Source: Streptomyces xylophagus
GTDB taxonomy: Bacteria; Actinomycetota; Actinomycetes; Streptomycetales; Streptomycetaceae
NCBI RefSeq assembly: GCF_000716435.1
Contig: NZ_JNWO01000001.1
Location: 434,001-498,000 of the forward strand
Length of the DNA: 64,000 bases
Direction: 5' to 3'
The notes below the pieces were generated by a model. That model was not told where the DNA came from, searched no databases, and saw only the letters and a list, made by a program, of their open reading frames with translations. The position numbers and the translations under genes were made by a program. The number at the start of each line of letters is the position of its first letter. The first letter of the stretch is position 1. Shown here piece after piece: positions 16,624 through 25,949 of this stretch.

Positions 16624-17291
16624 TGGCCGGAAAGGTGTTCTTCAGCGTGACGATGTCGCTGGACGGCTTCGTCGCGCCCGAGTCCGTGCCCGTGGAGGAC
16701 GAGCTCTTCGCGCCCCACAGGCAGGACGACCCGGACGTCCGGCGCTGGCTGGCGCAGTGGACGGAGCTGCAGCAGTGGGTGTTCCCGCTGCGGTTCTTCC
16801 GGGAGAACTCGAACCTGGGCGAGGGCGGCGAGGAGGGCCGCGACAACGACATGGCGCGGGAGACGTTCGAGCGCACCGGCGCGAGCGTCATGGGCAGGCG
16901 CATGTTCGACCTCGGCGAGCAGTCATGGCCGGAGGACGCGCCCTTCCACACCCCGGTCTTCGTCGTGACGCACACCAAGCGCGACCCGTGGGAGCGGCTC
17001 GGCGGCACCACGTTCCACTTCGTCGACGACGGCATCGAGCACGCCCTCGACCAGGCCCGCGAGGCTGCCGGCGACCGCGACGTCCGCATCGCCGGCGGCG
17101 GTACGACGATCCTGGAGTACCTGAACGCCGGTCTGGTCGACGAGTTCTCGATCACGCTGTCACCGGTGCTCTTCGGCGCCGGCACCCGCCTGTTCGACGG
17201 CGTGGACGCGTCCAGGATCGCGCTGGAGCCGGTCCGCTCGGAGCCGTCGTCGCGGGTGACGCACCTGACCTACGCAGTGCGCCGACGGTAG
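16623..17291 (+). CDS. RibD-C/dihydrofolate-reductase-like protein
   Basis: 222 residues of the RibD C-terminal/DHFR fold: VTMSLDGFVAPE at the N-terminus, GRRMFDLGEQSW mid-protein, and RIAGGGTTILEYLNAGLVDE for NADPH binding. It is the third gene of the ArsR operon. Members of this group reduce varied heterocycles, and a folate role should not be assumed. Confidence 0.86.
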   Translation: MAGKVFFSVTMSLDGFVAPESVPVEDELFAPHRQDDPDVRRWLAQWTELQQWVFPLRFFRENSNLGEGGEEGRDNDMARETFERTGASVMGRRMFDLGEQSWPEDAPFHTPVFVVTHTKRDPWERLGGTTFHFVDDGIEHALDQAREAAGDRDVRIAGGGTTILEYLNAGLVDEFSITLSPVLFGAGTRLFDGVDASRIALEPVRSEPSSRVTHLTYAVRRR

Positions 17292-17469
17292 AGGCGCAGC
17301 AGGTCGGCTGCGGGGTGGTTGCCGGTGTCGGGGAGCGGGCGGTGACAGAATTCCGCCGCAACGGCACGCGCGGTGGCTTCGACGCCCTGCTGACTGCCGG
17401 CGGACCCGCCCAACGACCGGTGCTCGGGGCGGGCGCCGCCGACCCGCTCGCCCCCGTTTGTTACGCTCC

Positions 17470-17610
17470 CCGAGCCTCCCGCGGGGAAAGTCCGGTGAGA
17501 ATCCGGCGCTGACCCGCAACGGTGTGCGTGGCGATCCCTGGTCGTCGCGCGAGTCCGATCGCCCGTGGGTGGTGCGACCCGTTGACTGCTCGCCGTGGAC
17601 TGCGAGAGGG
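17470..17610 (+). promoter_or_regulatory. Cobalamin riboswitch
   Basis: Leader of the BtuCDF-type operon. The conserved B12-element core spans 17484-17524: GGGAA, then GGTGAGAATCC, then GCTGACCCGCAACGGTG. It is followed by the 3' conserved segment near GAGTCCGATCGCCCG (about 17550-17565). A possible -10 (TACGCT) lies at 17462-17467. Binding of adenosylcobalamin should lower expression of the downstream transporter. The 5' and 3' borders are approximate. Confidence 0.85.
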
Positions 17611-17691
17611 GACCGAGCGGCCGGCACGGTCGTACGGGCTGCCTCCTCGATCGAGGCTCACCAGGCGGCCCCAGGTGAAGGACCGCCGACC

Positions 17692-18729
17692 GTGCGCCGA
17701 ATACCCCAGCCATTGTTGGTAGTTGGGCTGGTCCTCCTGCTGGGCGTGTCCCTCGTGTGCGGTGTCGGAATGGGCGCGGCGGGGATCGGCACGGCGGACG
17801 TGTTCCGGTTCCTGTGGGCCGGAGTCACCGGCGGGACCGTGCACGCCGGCGACGCCGCCGCCTACACCATCGTGTGGGAGATCCGGCTGCCCAGGGTCGT
17901 ACTCGCGGCCGTCGTGGGAGCGGGACTCTCCGCCGTCGGCGTGGCCGTGCAGGCCATGGTCCGCAACGCGCTCGCCGATCCGTTCGTGCTCGGCATCTCC
18001 TCGGGCGCGGCCGTGGGCGCCAACGCCGTCATCCTGCTGGGCGCGTTCGCAGGCCTCGGCGTGTGGGCACTGTCGGTGTCGGCGTTCGCCTCGGCGCTCG
18101 CGGCCATGGTGCTGGTGTACGCCGTGGCACGCTCGCCGCACGGTCTCACCCCGCTGCGGCTGATCCTGACGGGAACCGCGCTGGCGTACGGCTTCGAAGC
18201 AGTCACCACCGTGATGGTGTTCAGCGCGGCCCGGGGCGAGGCGGCCCGCTCGGCGATGATGTGGCTGCTGGGGAGCCTGGGCGGGGCGACCTGGCCGCAG
18301 GTGCCGTTGGCCGCCGTCACCGTGGCGGTCGGCTGGGCGTGGCTGCGATGGCGGGCCGAGTCCCTCAACGCCCTCGCCATGGGGGACGAGACCTCCGCCG
18401 CGCTCGGCGTCCAACCGGGCCGACTACGGCGGGAGTTGTTCCTCGTGACAGCCGCCGTCACCGGAACCGTGGTCGCCGTCAGCGGCGCCATCGGCTTCGT
18501 CGGACTGATGGTGCCCCACCTCGTACGCATGCTCGTCGGCGCCGATCACCGCAGGGTCCTCGCGGTCGCACCCCTGGCCGGGGCCGTGCTGCTGGTGTGG
18601 GCGGACGTGCTGTCCCGGCTGCTGCTCGCGCCGGCCGAACTACCGGTCGGGGTGATCACCGCGGTCGTGGGAGTGCCCGCGTTCCTGCTGCTGATGCGGC
18701 GCGGCGGCTATGCGTTCGGGGGGCGTTGA
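17692..18729 (+). CDS. btuC: Cobalamin/iron-siderophore ABC transporter permease (BtuC/FecCD)
   Basis: 345-residue FecCD-family permease with about ten hydrophobic helices. Typical segments are RLPRVVLAAVVGAGLSAVGV, NALADPFVLGISSGAAVGAN and GAIGFVGLMVPHLVRML. The GTG start is preceded by AGGTGAAG. The cobalamin riboswitch upstream makes vitamin B12 or a cobinamide the likely cargo, rather than a siderophore. Its stop overlaps the ATPase ATG by 1 bp. Confidence 0.88.
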   Translation: MRRIPQPLLVVGLVLLLGVSLVCGVGMGAAGIGTADVFRFLWAGVTGGTVHAGDAAAYTIVWEIRLPRVVLAAVVGAGLSAVGVAVQAMVRNALADPFVLGISSGAAVGANAVILLGAFAGLGVWALSVSAFASALAAMVLVYAVARSPHGLTPLRLILTGTALAYGFEAVTTVMVFSAARGEAARSAMMWLLGSLGGATWPQVPLAAVTVAVGWAWLRWRAESLNALAMGDETSAALGVQPGRLRRELFLVTAAVTGTVVAVSGAIGFVGLMVPHLVRMLVGADHRRVLAVAPLAGAVLLVWADVLSRLLLAPAELPVGVITAVVGVPAFLLLMRRGGYAFGGR

Positions 18730-19496
18730 TGAGGCTCGACATCGAGGGGCTGTCGGTCGACGCGGGCGCGGTGCGGCTGGTGGACGACATCCGGCTCGTC
18801 GTGGACAGCGGGGCCTTCGTCGGGCTCGTCGGCCCCAACGGCAGTGGGAAATCAACCCTGTTGAGGTGCGTGTACCGGGCGCTGCGACCGGCCGACGGTG
18901 TGGTCCGGCTCGACGGGGACGACGTACAGGCCATGGAACCGCGGGCCGCAGCAAAGGTGTTGGCCGCGCTGCCGCAGGAGTCGTCGGCCGAGTTCGACTT
19001 CACCGTCGCCGAAGTGGTCGGCATGGGACGGCTCCCGCACCGGGACCGGACCGCCGCCTCCGACCGGGAGATCTGCGCCGGCGCCATGGAACGCACGGGT
19101 GTCGCCCACCTCGCCGACCGCGGGTTCCTCGCCCTGTCCGGCGGCGAGAGGCAACGCGTCCTGATCGCCCGCGCGCTCGCCCAACGCCCCCGCGTGCTGG
19201 TCCTCGACGAACCCACCAACCACCTCGACATCGCCCACCAGTTGGACGTCCTGTCGTTGGTCCGCAGCAGCGGCCTGACCGTGCTGGCCGCTCTGCACGA
19301 CCTCAACCTCGCCGCCGCGCACTGCGACCTGCTGTACGTGATCGCCGGCGGCCGGATCGTCGCCTCGGGACCGCCGCACGACGTCCTCCATCCCGCCCTG
19401 CTCGCCGAGGTGTTCGGGGTCCGCGCGCATCCGGTACGGCACCCGGAGACCGGCGCCGTCCAGCTCCTGTTCGACCTGCTCCCTCCCACCCCATAA
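18729..19496 (+). CDS. btuD: ABC transporter ATP-binding protein (BtuD-like)
   Basis: 255-residue ATPase with Walker A GPNGSGKST, signature LSGGERQR, Walker B VLVLDEPT and switch His in LHDLN. It pairs with the FecCD permease upstream and the lipoprotein downstream to form a cobalamin importer at the inner face of the membrane. All motifs are intact. Confidence 0.9.
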   Translation: MRLDIEGLSVDAGAVRLVDDIRLVVDSGAFVGLVGPNGSGKSTLLRCVYRALRPADGVVRLDGDDVQAMEPRAAAKVLAALPQESSAEFDFTVAEVVGMGRLPHRDRTAASDREICAGAMERTGVAHLADRGFLALSGGERQRVLIARALAQRPRVLVLDEPTNHLDIAHQLDVLSLVRSSGLTVLAALHDLNLAAAHCDLLYVIAGGRIVASGPPHDVLHPALLAEVFGVRAHPVRHPETGAVQLLFDLLPPTP

Positions 19497-19510
19497 GGAC
19501 AACCACCCCC

Positions 19511-20524
19511 ATGCGCAAGCTGCTTGCCGCCGCCCTCTGCCTCGCCGCGACCGCCACCGCCGGCTGCGGCGCGACCGTCGAGTCGGGAGAGGGCCTCCGG
19601 TCCACCCCGGCGGTCACCCTCACCAACTGCGGTCAGAAGGTGACGTACAAGACCGTCCCGAAGCGAGTCGTCACCAACGACGTCGGCATCACCGAGCTGA
19701 TGTTCGCCCTCGGACTGGAGAACCGCATGGCCGGATTCGCCATGCCCGACGACAAGGGTGACCTGACCGACGTGCCCTGGAAGGACGGCTACAAGAAGGT
19801 GAAGTGGCTGTCCAAGGACCAACTCACCAAGGAGAACGTCCTCGACGCCCGCGCCGACCTGGTCTTCGCCGGTTGGAACTACGGCTTCCGCGACGACAGC
19901 GGCTTCACCCCCGACGCCCTGAAGAAGCTCGGCATCCCCTCGTACATCCTCACCGAGTCCTGCCGCAACGGCCGCACGGACACCTCGCGCGGCATCATGC
20001 CGCCCCTGGACGCCCTCTACACCGACCTCACCAACCTCGGAAAGCTCTTCGGCGTCGAGAAGCGCGCAACCACCCTGATCGCCGACTTCAAGAAGCAGAT
20101 CGCCACCGTCCAGAGCAAGGCACCCGCGAAGAGCCCCAAGGTCTTCCTCTACGACAGCGGCCAGGACGCCCCGTTCACCTCGGGCCGCTACGCCGCCCCC
20201 GACCAGATCATCAGCGAGGCCGGCGGAGTCAACGTCATGCACGACGTCAACGACTCGTGGACCACGGTCGGTTGGGAGACCGTCGTGCAGCGGAACCCCG
20301 ACGTCATCGTGATCTGCAACTACGGCGACGTGAGCGCCGAACAGAAGAAGAGGTTCCTCCTCTCTTACGCCCCGCTGCGCAACGTCTCCGCCGTCAAGCA
20401 CCGGCGGATCTTCGTCCTCGACTACGTCGACCTCGTCGAGAGCCCCCGCAACCCGTCGGCCATCGCCCGACTCGGCACGTATCTGCGGATGGTCGCCGCA
20501 GCACAGCAGGCCAACTCGGGCTGA
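19511..20524 (+). CDS. btuF: Cobalamin-type substrate-binding lipoprotein (BtuF-like)
   Basis: 337 residues. A lipoprotein signal (LLAAALCLAATATAGC, Cys19) is followed by a class III (helical-backbone) binding protein: RVVTNDVGITELMFALGLE, DLVFAGWNYG and NPDVIVICNYGD are typical. It captures the substrate outside the membrane and delivers it to the permease. The last 103 bp overlap the end of the convergent kinase gene. Confidence 0.87.
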   Translation: MRKLLAAALCLAATATAGCGATVESGEGLRSTPAVTLTNCGQKVTYKTVPKRVVTNDVGITELMFALGLENRMAGFAMPDDKGDLTDVPWKDGYKKVKWLSKDQLTKENVLDARADLVFAGWNYGFRDDSGFTPDALKKLGIPSYILTESCRNGRTDTSRGIMPPLDALYTDLTNLGKLFGVEKRATTLIADFKKQIATVQSKAPAKSPKVFLYDSGQDAPFTSGRYAAPDQIISEAGGVNVMHDVNDSWTTVGWETVVQRNPDVIVICNYGDVSAEQKKRFLLSYAPLRNVSAVKHRRIFVLDYVDLVESPRNPSAIARLGTYLRMVAAAQQANSG

Positions 20525-22707
20525 GCTGAGAGGACTTGGTCGTAGCGGCCCAGGAAACGGAACGCGCCGTCCTCGACCTGGTACAGAAAGCTCGTGTTCT
20601 CCGTGTCCATCGTGTGCGTGGTGCCCTGGACGAAGCGGATCGGCTTGGCCACCCCTTCGTAGGAGATGTGGAAGAGGCGTTCGGCGACCTGCGCGGGTTC
20701 GATCGCGGTGGTGGTCCCGAGCGCGTCGAGGGCTCGGGCGATCAGACCGACGGCGTCGTACGCCTCGGCGGACCATCGGCCGGGCGGTGCGCCGTAGCGT
20801 GCCCGGTAGGCCGCGGTGAACGCCTTCGCGGGGGTGGTGCGGGCCGACTGCGGTTCGGTGTACGGGGCCCCGAAGACCCAGCCCTCGGCCGCCTGTCCCG
20901 CCGCCGTGAGGAAGTCGGCGCGCATGACCGACTCGAAGCCGGCCACCGCCCCGGTGAACCCTGCCGTGGCCAGGGCGCGGGCGCAGGCCGCCGCTCGGCG
21001 CGGTGACGTACCGGCGTAGACGACCGCCTGCGGATGGGCGGCCAGAGCCTGGGAGACAGCCGCGCCGAAGTCGCTTGTACCAGCGGCTACTTGGTGGACG
21101 CTGACGGTGCCGCCACTGGGCGGTGTCTCGACCAGGTTCCGGCTGATCTCGACGGCCGTCTCGCCCGCCGCTCGGTCCTGAATGATCGCTGTACGGCGGG
21201 TGGCGCGTGCTTTGGTCAGGTAGAAGAGGATCGGCAGGGTCTGTGAGCTGTCGGACGTCCTGGTCACGCACAGGGTGCGCAGGGTTGTGGTGGAGAGTCC
21301 TGCGGCCTCGTCGTCGGCCGACACCAGGACCACCGGCATGGACGCGGCGGCATAGAGCGGAGCGGCGGCGCGGGCGCCCGCTGTCGTGCTGGGGCCGATG
21401 ACCGCGCTGATGGACGGTGTGGCGAGTACGCGGCGAGCCGTCGCTCGCGCTCGGGCGGTGTCCCCTCCGTCGTCGTACGAGGTCAGGGCGAGGCGGTAGG
21501 CGACGTCCTTGCGGGCGTTGTGGGCGGCGACGGCGAGGAGTGCTCCGCGCTCCTGCGCCTTGCCCAGGGCTCTTTGAGTGCCCGTCAGATCTGCGTGGAG
21601 GGCGACGGTGTGCGTGGGTGTGTTGCTGCGCGAACTGCCCCCTGTCGTGGTGTGGCCCCGGGTGAGCAGGACGGCCGCACCCGTGCCGGACGCGGCCAGT
21701 ACAGCGGCTGTCGAGCTGCCGATCGTCAGGAGGCGGCGGCGCGAAAGGCCTTGTGCCGTAGGGGTGTTGAGCGGTTCTGGCCCTTCTGTACGAGGCGGTG
21801 GGTCCAGGGCGCGGGCCGAGCGCTCGGCGACAAGGCGTAGGACGGCGGGCGGTAGCCAATCGGTCCCTGTGGACAGGGTGTTGTCCCTGTGCTTGTCGTC
21901 CGTCAGTGCGGAGTGGACCGCCGCAGCCGTCGGCCGTAGCGCGGGGTTCTTGGCGAGGCAGCCGTCGATCACCGAGCGTAGCGGGGGCGGGAGTTGGTCG
22001 AGGCCGGTGCGGTCGGCGGGTTCGTGGACGGTGCGGTACAGGACCGCAGGCGCCTCGCCGGTGCCGAACGGGCGGCGGCCGGTGGCCGCGTAGGACAGGA
22101 CGCAGCCCAGAGAGAACAGGTCGCTGGCCGGACCGACCTCGCCGCCGCGGGTCCGGGTCTGCTCGGGGGAGAGGTAGCCGGGGGTGCCGATGACCGCGTC
22201 GGGAGCGGTGAGCGCGGTCGCGCCCGCGCCCTTGGCGATGCCGAAGTCGATGAGTCGGGGGCCGTCGGGGACCAGGAGGATGTTGCCGGGCTTGACGTCC
22301 CGGTGGACCAGGTCCACCGCGTGCAACTCGCCCAGAGCTTCGGCCAGTCGGGCACCGAGCGAGACGACGGTGTCCGAGGGAAGCGGTCCGAGTCCGTCCA
22401 CCGCCTCGGCCAGCGACGGGCCGGGGACGAACGCGGTGGCCAGCCACGGCTCACGCGCCTCGGTGTCCGCGGCCGTTACCGCGACCACCCAGCGGCCGGT
22501 GAGCCCGGTGGCCAGCCGCACCTCGCGCCGGAACCGGGCACGGAACGCGGGGGCGGCCGCGTACTCGGCCCGGATCACCTTCAGCGCGACCGGCGTCCCG
22601 TCGGCGGTGCGGGCCAGGTACACCACGCCCATGCCGCCCGCGCCGAGCCGGGCGAGCAGCCGGTGCCCGCCGAGGTTCTCCGGGTCCTCGGCCCGCAATG
22701 CCTGCAT
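20422..22707 (-). CDS. Ser/Thr protein kinase fused to ABC-type solute-binding domain (copy 1)
   Basis: 761 residues. Kinase domain 13-280 has P-loop GAGGMG (22-27), Lys43, HRDVKPGN (Asp137) and DFG (154-156). A single membrane segment follows at about 324-349 and begins with SRRRLL. Residues 366-725 form an extracellular periplasmic-binding domain like branched-chain amino-acid receptors (ADLTGTQRALGKAQERGALL, ISAVIGPSTTAGARA). The protein probably senses an outside ligand and phosphorylates cytoplasmic targets. The start at 22707 begins the kinase fold; longer frames are noise. The C-terminal ~35 residues are read from the antisense strand of the btuF-like gene and may be a readthrough tail. 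Confidence 0.88.
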   Translation of the reverse strand: MQALRAEDPENLGGHRLLARLGAGGMGVVYLARTADGTPVALKVIRAEYAAAPAFRARFRREVRLATGLTGRWVVAVTAADTEAREPWLATAFVPGPSLAEAVDGLGPLPSDTVVSLGARLAEALGELHAVDLVHRDVKPGNILLVPDGPRLIDFGIAKGAGATALTAPDAVIGTPGYLSPEQTRTRGGEVGPASDLFSLGCVLSYAATGRRPFGTGEAPAVLYRTVHEPADRTGLDQLPPPLRSVIDGCLAKNPALRPTAAAVHSALTDDKHRDNTLSTGTDWLPPAVLRLVAERSARALDPPPRTEGPEPLNTPTAQGLSRRRLLTIGSSTAAVLAASGTGAAVLLTRGHTTTGGSSRSNTPTHTVALHADLTGTQRALGKAQERGALLAVAAHNARKDVAYRLALTSYDDGGDTARARATARRVLATPSISAVIGPSTTAGARAAAPLYAAASMPVVLVSADDEAAGLSTTTLRTLCVTRTSDSSQTLPILFYLTKARATRRTAIIQDRAAGETAVEISRNLVETPPSGGTVSVHQVAAGTSDFGAAVSQALAAHPQAVVYAGTSPRRAAACARALATAGFTGAVAGFESVMRADFLTAAGQAAEGWVFGAPYTEPQSARTTPAKAFTAAYRARYGAPPGRWSAEAYDAVGLIARALDALGTTTAIEPAQVAERLFHISYEGVAKPIRFVQGTTHTMDTENTSFLYQVEDGAFRFLGRYDQVLSAQPELACCAAATIRRYVPSRAMADGLRGLSTRST

Positions 22708-22771
22708 CCTGCGGCTCCCATTGCTGCTCGGGGATGTCCCCGTCGTCGGTCGGCGATGCTCCCGTCGCCGG

Positions 22772-24919
22772 TCAGGCGGCGGACACTCCCACCGGGCCGG
22801 TGTAGGCGAAGCGGCCGTCCTTGACCTGGTAGTGCTGGACCTGAGCGGTGACGAGCTGGTGGTCGGCGTCGAACGCGTACGTGGTGACCAGCCCCTTGTA
22901 CTTGGCCTTGGCGAGCGCGTCGGCGACCTGGGTGCGGCTGGGGCGCCGCTTGCCGGTGCCGGCGAGTGCGGTGAGCCGGTCGGCCAGCAGGCGGGTGACG
23001 TCGTACGCCTCGGCCGCCCAGTCGCCCGGCGCATCGCCGTATCGATTGCGGTAAGCGGTGGCGAACGGTCGTACGGCCGCTGCGCCCGGGTCGATGTACG
23101 GCGCCAGGACCTGCCAGCCCTCGCTCGCCGGGCCCGCCGCCTCGATGAACGCGGGCGTGGCCGACAGAATGTCGAGGAAACGCGGTCCGGTGAAGTCCCG
23201 TGTGGCCAGGGCGCGGGCCAGCGGGGCGGCACGTTCGGCGGTGCCGGTGTAGTAGACGCTGTCGATGCCGTGGGCGAGCATGTCGGCGACGACGGTCGAC
23301 ACATCGGGTGCCAGGGCGGGCACGACACGGGCGTACAGGGCCACGCCGCCCGCGCGGGTCGCGCTGTGGACGACGTTGACGGACTCCATGCCGGTGATCC
23401 CGCCCGCCCGGTCGACCAGCAGCCCCGGGCGGCGGGAGCCCTGTGCCGTGGTCGCGGTGACGGTGGCGAACGCGGAGTACGCGGCCAGCGGAGCGGCCCG
23501 GAAGTATCGTCGGGGCTTGGTCAGGAGGGCCGACTGGACGGCGGAGACCGAGAGTTCGGACACGGTGACCAAGGGCAGCCCGGCGCTCTCGTACACCTCC
23601 ACGGCGCTCTGCGCCGAGGCGTAACCGGTGGGGCCGAGCACGGCGAACACGTCGCGGTCGCCGGTCAGTTGACGGGCCACGGCCTGGGCCCGGGCCGGGT
23701 CGCCCCGGTCGTCCATCACCTTCAGGGTGAGCGGGAACGGCTTGTCCTCGTTCGCGTTGAACTGCTCCACGGCCAGCCGCGCGGCCCGCTCCTGTGCGGT
23801 TCCCGCCGCCTTCAGCGGGCCGCTCAAGTCGGCCTGGACACCGATGATCCAGGCACGGTCGGCGGCCGAACTCGCCGGTGTCTTCTGGTCGTTGCTCCGC
23901 AGCACCGCCCACAGCGCAGCACCGCCACCGGCCGCGAGCAGCGCCGTACCGCCCGCGAGGGCCAGCACCCGACGACGGCCCGGCCCCGGGGCATCGGGCT
24001 CGCCGGAGACCTCGGTCGGCTCGATACCGGGCAGCGCCAGCATCTGCGCCGACCGGTCGGCGACCATCCGGACCACCGGGTCCGGCAGCCAGCCGATGGA
24101 ACCGGCTGGAGCGTCCTCCACCAACTCCGCGTCCACCTCGGCGACTTGGGGCCGATCCTCGGGCTCCTTGGCGAGGCAGCGCTCCAATAGGTCCCGCAGC
24201 TCGACGTCCTCGACCCCGTCCAGATCCGGCGTGTCGTGCACGGTCCGGTACAGCAACGCGTCCGCCGTACCGCTGCCGAACGGCAACCGCCCGGTCGCCG
24301 TGTACGCCAGCACACAGCCCAGCGAGAACACATCGCTCGCCGGACCCACCGGCAACGCCCGCGCCTGTTCCGGAGAGAGGAACCCGGGCGTCCCCACCAC
24401 CATGGTATCCGAGGTCAACTCCGTCTCCTCGGCCGCCGTTGGCCGGGCGATACCGAAGTCGATCAGCCGGGGTCCGTCCAATGCGAGGAGCACGTTGCCC
24501 GGTTTGACATCCCGGTGCACAAGTCCCGCTCGGTGTACGGCATCCAGCGCCCGCGCCAACACCTTGCCCAGCACCCGCACCACCCGCGCAGGCAACGGCC
24601 CGCACTCCGCCAGGGCCTCGGCCAGCGACGGCCCCGGCACGAACGCGGTCGCGAGCCACGGCGCCGTGCCCTCCGTGTCCGCGCCCAGCACCGGCACCAC
24701 CCACGGGCTGTCCACCCCGCGCGCGGAGTCCGCCTCGCGTCTGAACCGCGCCCGGAACTCCGCCTGTTCGGCGAACTCGGGCTGGATCACCTTCACCGCG
24801 GCGAGTTCCCCGGCCTCACCACGCGCCAGGTAGACGACGCCCATACCGCCCGCGCCCAGACGGCCCAACAGCCGGTATCCGCCGAGCCGGGACGGATCCG
24901 AGGGAAGCAGCCGCTCCAT
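22772..24919 (-). CDS. Ser/Thr protein kinase fused to ABC-type solute-binding domain (copy 2)
   Basis: 715 residues, collinear paralogue of the downstream kinase: P-loop GAGGMG 22-27, Lys43, HRDVKPGN with Asp137, DFG 154-156, membrane segment 318-340 (starts GRRRVLA), then a solute-binding domain (VQADLSGPLKAAGTAQERAA, AVLGPTGYASAQSAVEVYES) to the end. Its ATG overlaps the stop of the lipoprotein gene by 1 bp, and 64 bp separate it from copy 1. The two receptors probably sense related but different solutes. Confidence 0.9.
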   Translation of the reverse strand: MERLLPSDPSRLGGYRLLGRLGAGGMGVVYLARGEAGELAAVKVIQPEFAEQAEFRARFRREADSARGVDSPWVVPVLGADTEGTAPWLATAFVPGPSLAEALAECGPLPARVVRVLGKVLARALDAVHRAGLVHRDVKPGNVLLALDGPRLIDFGIARPTAAEETELTSDTMVVGTPGFLSPEQARALPVGPASDVFSLGCVLAYTATGRLPFGSGTADALLYRTVHDTPDLDGVEDVELRDLLERCLAKEPEDRPQVAEVDAELVEDAPAGSIGWLPDPVVRMVADRSAQMLALPGIEPTEVSGEPDAPGPGRRRVLALAGGTALLAAGGGAALWAVLRSNDQKTPASSAADRAWIIGVQADLSGPLKAAGTAQERAARLAVEQFNANEDKPFPLTLKVMDDRGDPARAQAVARQLTGDRDVFAVLGPTGYASAQSAVEVYESAGLPLVTVSELSVSAVQSALLTKPRRYFRAAPLAAYSAFATVTATTAQGSRRPGLLVDRAGGITGMESVNVVHSATRAGGVALYARVVPALAPDVSTVVADMLAHGIDSVYYTGTAERAAPLARALATRDFTGPRFLDILSATPAFIEAAGPASEGWQVLAPYIDPGAAAVRPFATAYRNRYGDAPGDWAAEAYDVTRLLADRLTALAGTGKRRPSRTQVADALAKAKYKGLVTTYAFDADHQLVTAQVQHYQVKDGRFAYTGPVGVSAA

Positions 24920-25758
24920 CACGACCCACCACCCTTCGTGCCCGACGCCGACCCGCCGGAGCGTCCGATCTCCTGCTCCACCCGCAGCAGCATCCTCGGA
25001 AGCACCTCCGCCACAAGGGAGTTGAGCTCCTGCTCGGTACGCCCCCGCCCTCCGCACACGGACGTGCCGGCCACCACCGAGCCCAGCACGGCCTGTTGCC
25101 ACCAGTACGGATACGGGCCCCCGCGCGTGTCGCTGACGCACTGTCCGGTCTCCAGGAGCAGATCGTCGCCGCTGGTGTTGCCGCCCTCGCCGCGAGCGAA
25201 CGACAACGACTGCAGCCCCGTGAGGCGTTCACCCGGGCGTTGGGTCTGCTCGGTGCAGTCGAGGTCCTCCTCCAGCATCCGTGCCTGCTCCCACGACGCG
25301 TCCAGCGCCGTGCGGTGCACGGTGACCGTGGCCGACAGCCGCACGGCGCCCTTCCCGCCGGCCGCGGGCACCTCGAAGTGCCGGGTCAGGGTGGCCAGCG
25401 CGTCCTCGGGCAACGGCTCCAGCCGCCACAGACAGTCGTCACCCAGCACCGCCCACTGCCCGGGATCACTCTCGTACGGCGTCGCCCGCACCACCCCAGT
25501 CCCGAACAATTCCGGTCCAGAGATGACCTGTTGGACGAGTCCCTGAGCCTGTGTCGTCGTCTTCGGCTCCTTGCCGGGGTCCGTCTCGGGGGTCGCGGAC
25601 GCGGCCGGCTGCGCGTCGGTGGTGGCGGTACCGCTCCGGGTCGCCCCGGACGGGGTGGGAGCCGACGCGGAACCTCCGTCGCCGCCCGTGCACCCCAACA
25701 CCAGCGCCCCGCAGACCGCCACCACCTCGCTGACACGCAGTGCTCCGGCATACGCCAC
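24919..25758 (-). CDS. Putative lipoprotein
   Basis: 279 residues. The GTG start at 25758 has GAGGGGG upstream and gives a short lipoprotein signal (VAVCGALVLGC, Cys23); an earlier start would add an Arg-rich stretch. A Thr/Ala/Pro-rich linker follows, then a domain with scattered Cys (CLWRLEPL, LDCTEQ, GQCVSD, SVCGG) that could form disulfides outside the cell. It is translationally coupled to the kinase downstream, so it may be an accessory ligand-binding or regulatory subunit. No family recognised. Confidence 0.72.
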   Translation of the reverse strand: MAYAGALRVSEVVAVCGALVLGCTGGDGGSASAPTPSGATRSGTATTDAQPAASATPETDPGKEPKTTTQAQGLVQQVISGPELFGTGVVRATPYESDPGQWAVLGDDCLWRLEPLPEDALATLTRHFEVPAAGGKGAVRLSATVTVHRTALDASWEQARMLEEDLDCTEQTQRPGERLTGLQSLSFARGEGGNTSGDDLLLETGQCVSDTRGGPYPYWWQQAVLGSVVAGTSVCGGRGRTEQELNSLVAEVLPRMLLRVEQEIGRSGGSASGTKGGGS

Positions 25759-25949
25759 GACGTCGCCCCCTCTACGGCCTGCCGCGTGGCCGACCCCATG
25801 CCAGTACCGATGCGCTCGGTCACGGGGACGGTTCCCCGCCCTCCGCTTCTGTTTCCGGCTTCGCACAGGATGCGTACAGTCGAGACGATCGTAGTGTTCG
25901 GCTTCCTCAACTCACCTTGTGGAGAGGGAAGTTCGGAGCATCGACGGAC

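Noticed and set aside
18656..22447. 1263-codon open frame on the minus strand across the transporter and kinase genes
   Set aside because: It is the antisense frame of the btuD/btuF-like genes and an off-frame of kinase copy 1; its translation is Arg/Pro-rich and without domains.
22184..24190. 668-codon plus-strand frame opposite the kinase genes
   Set aside because: It mirrors the codon pattern of two well-supported kinases on the other strand and encodes no recognisable fold.
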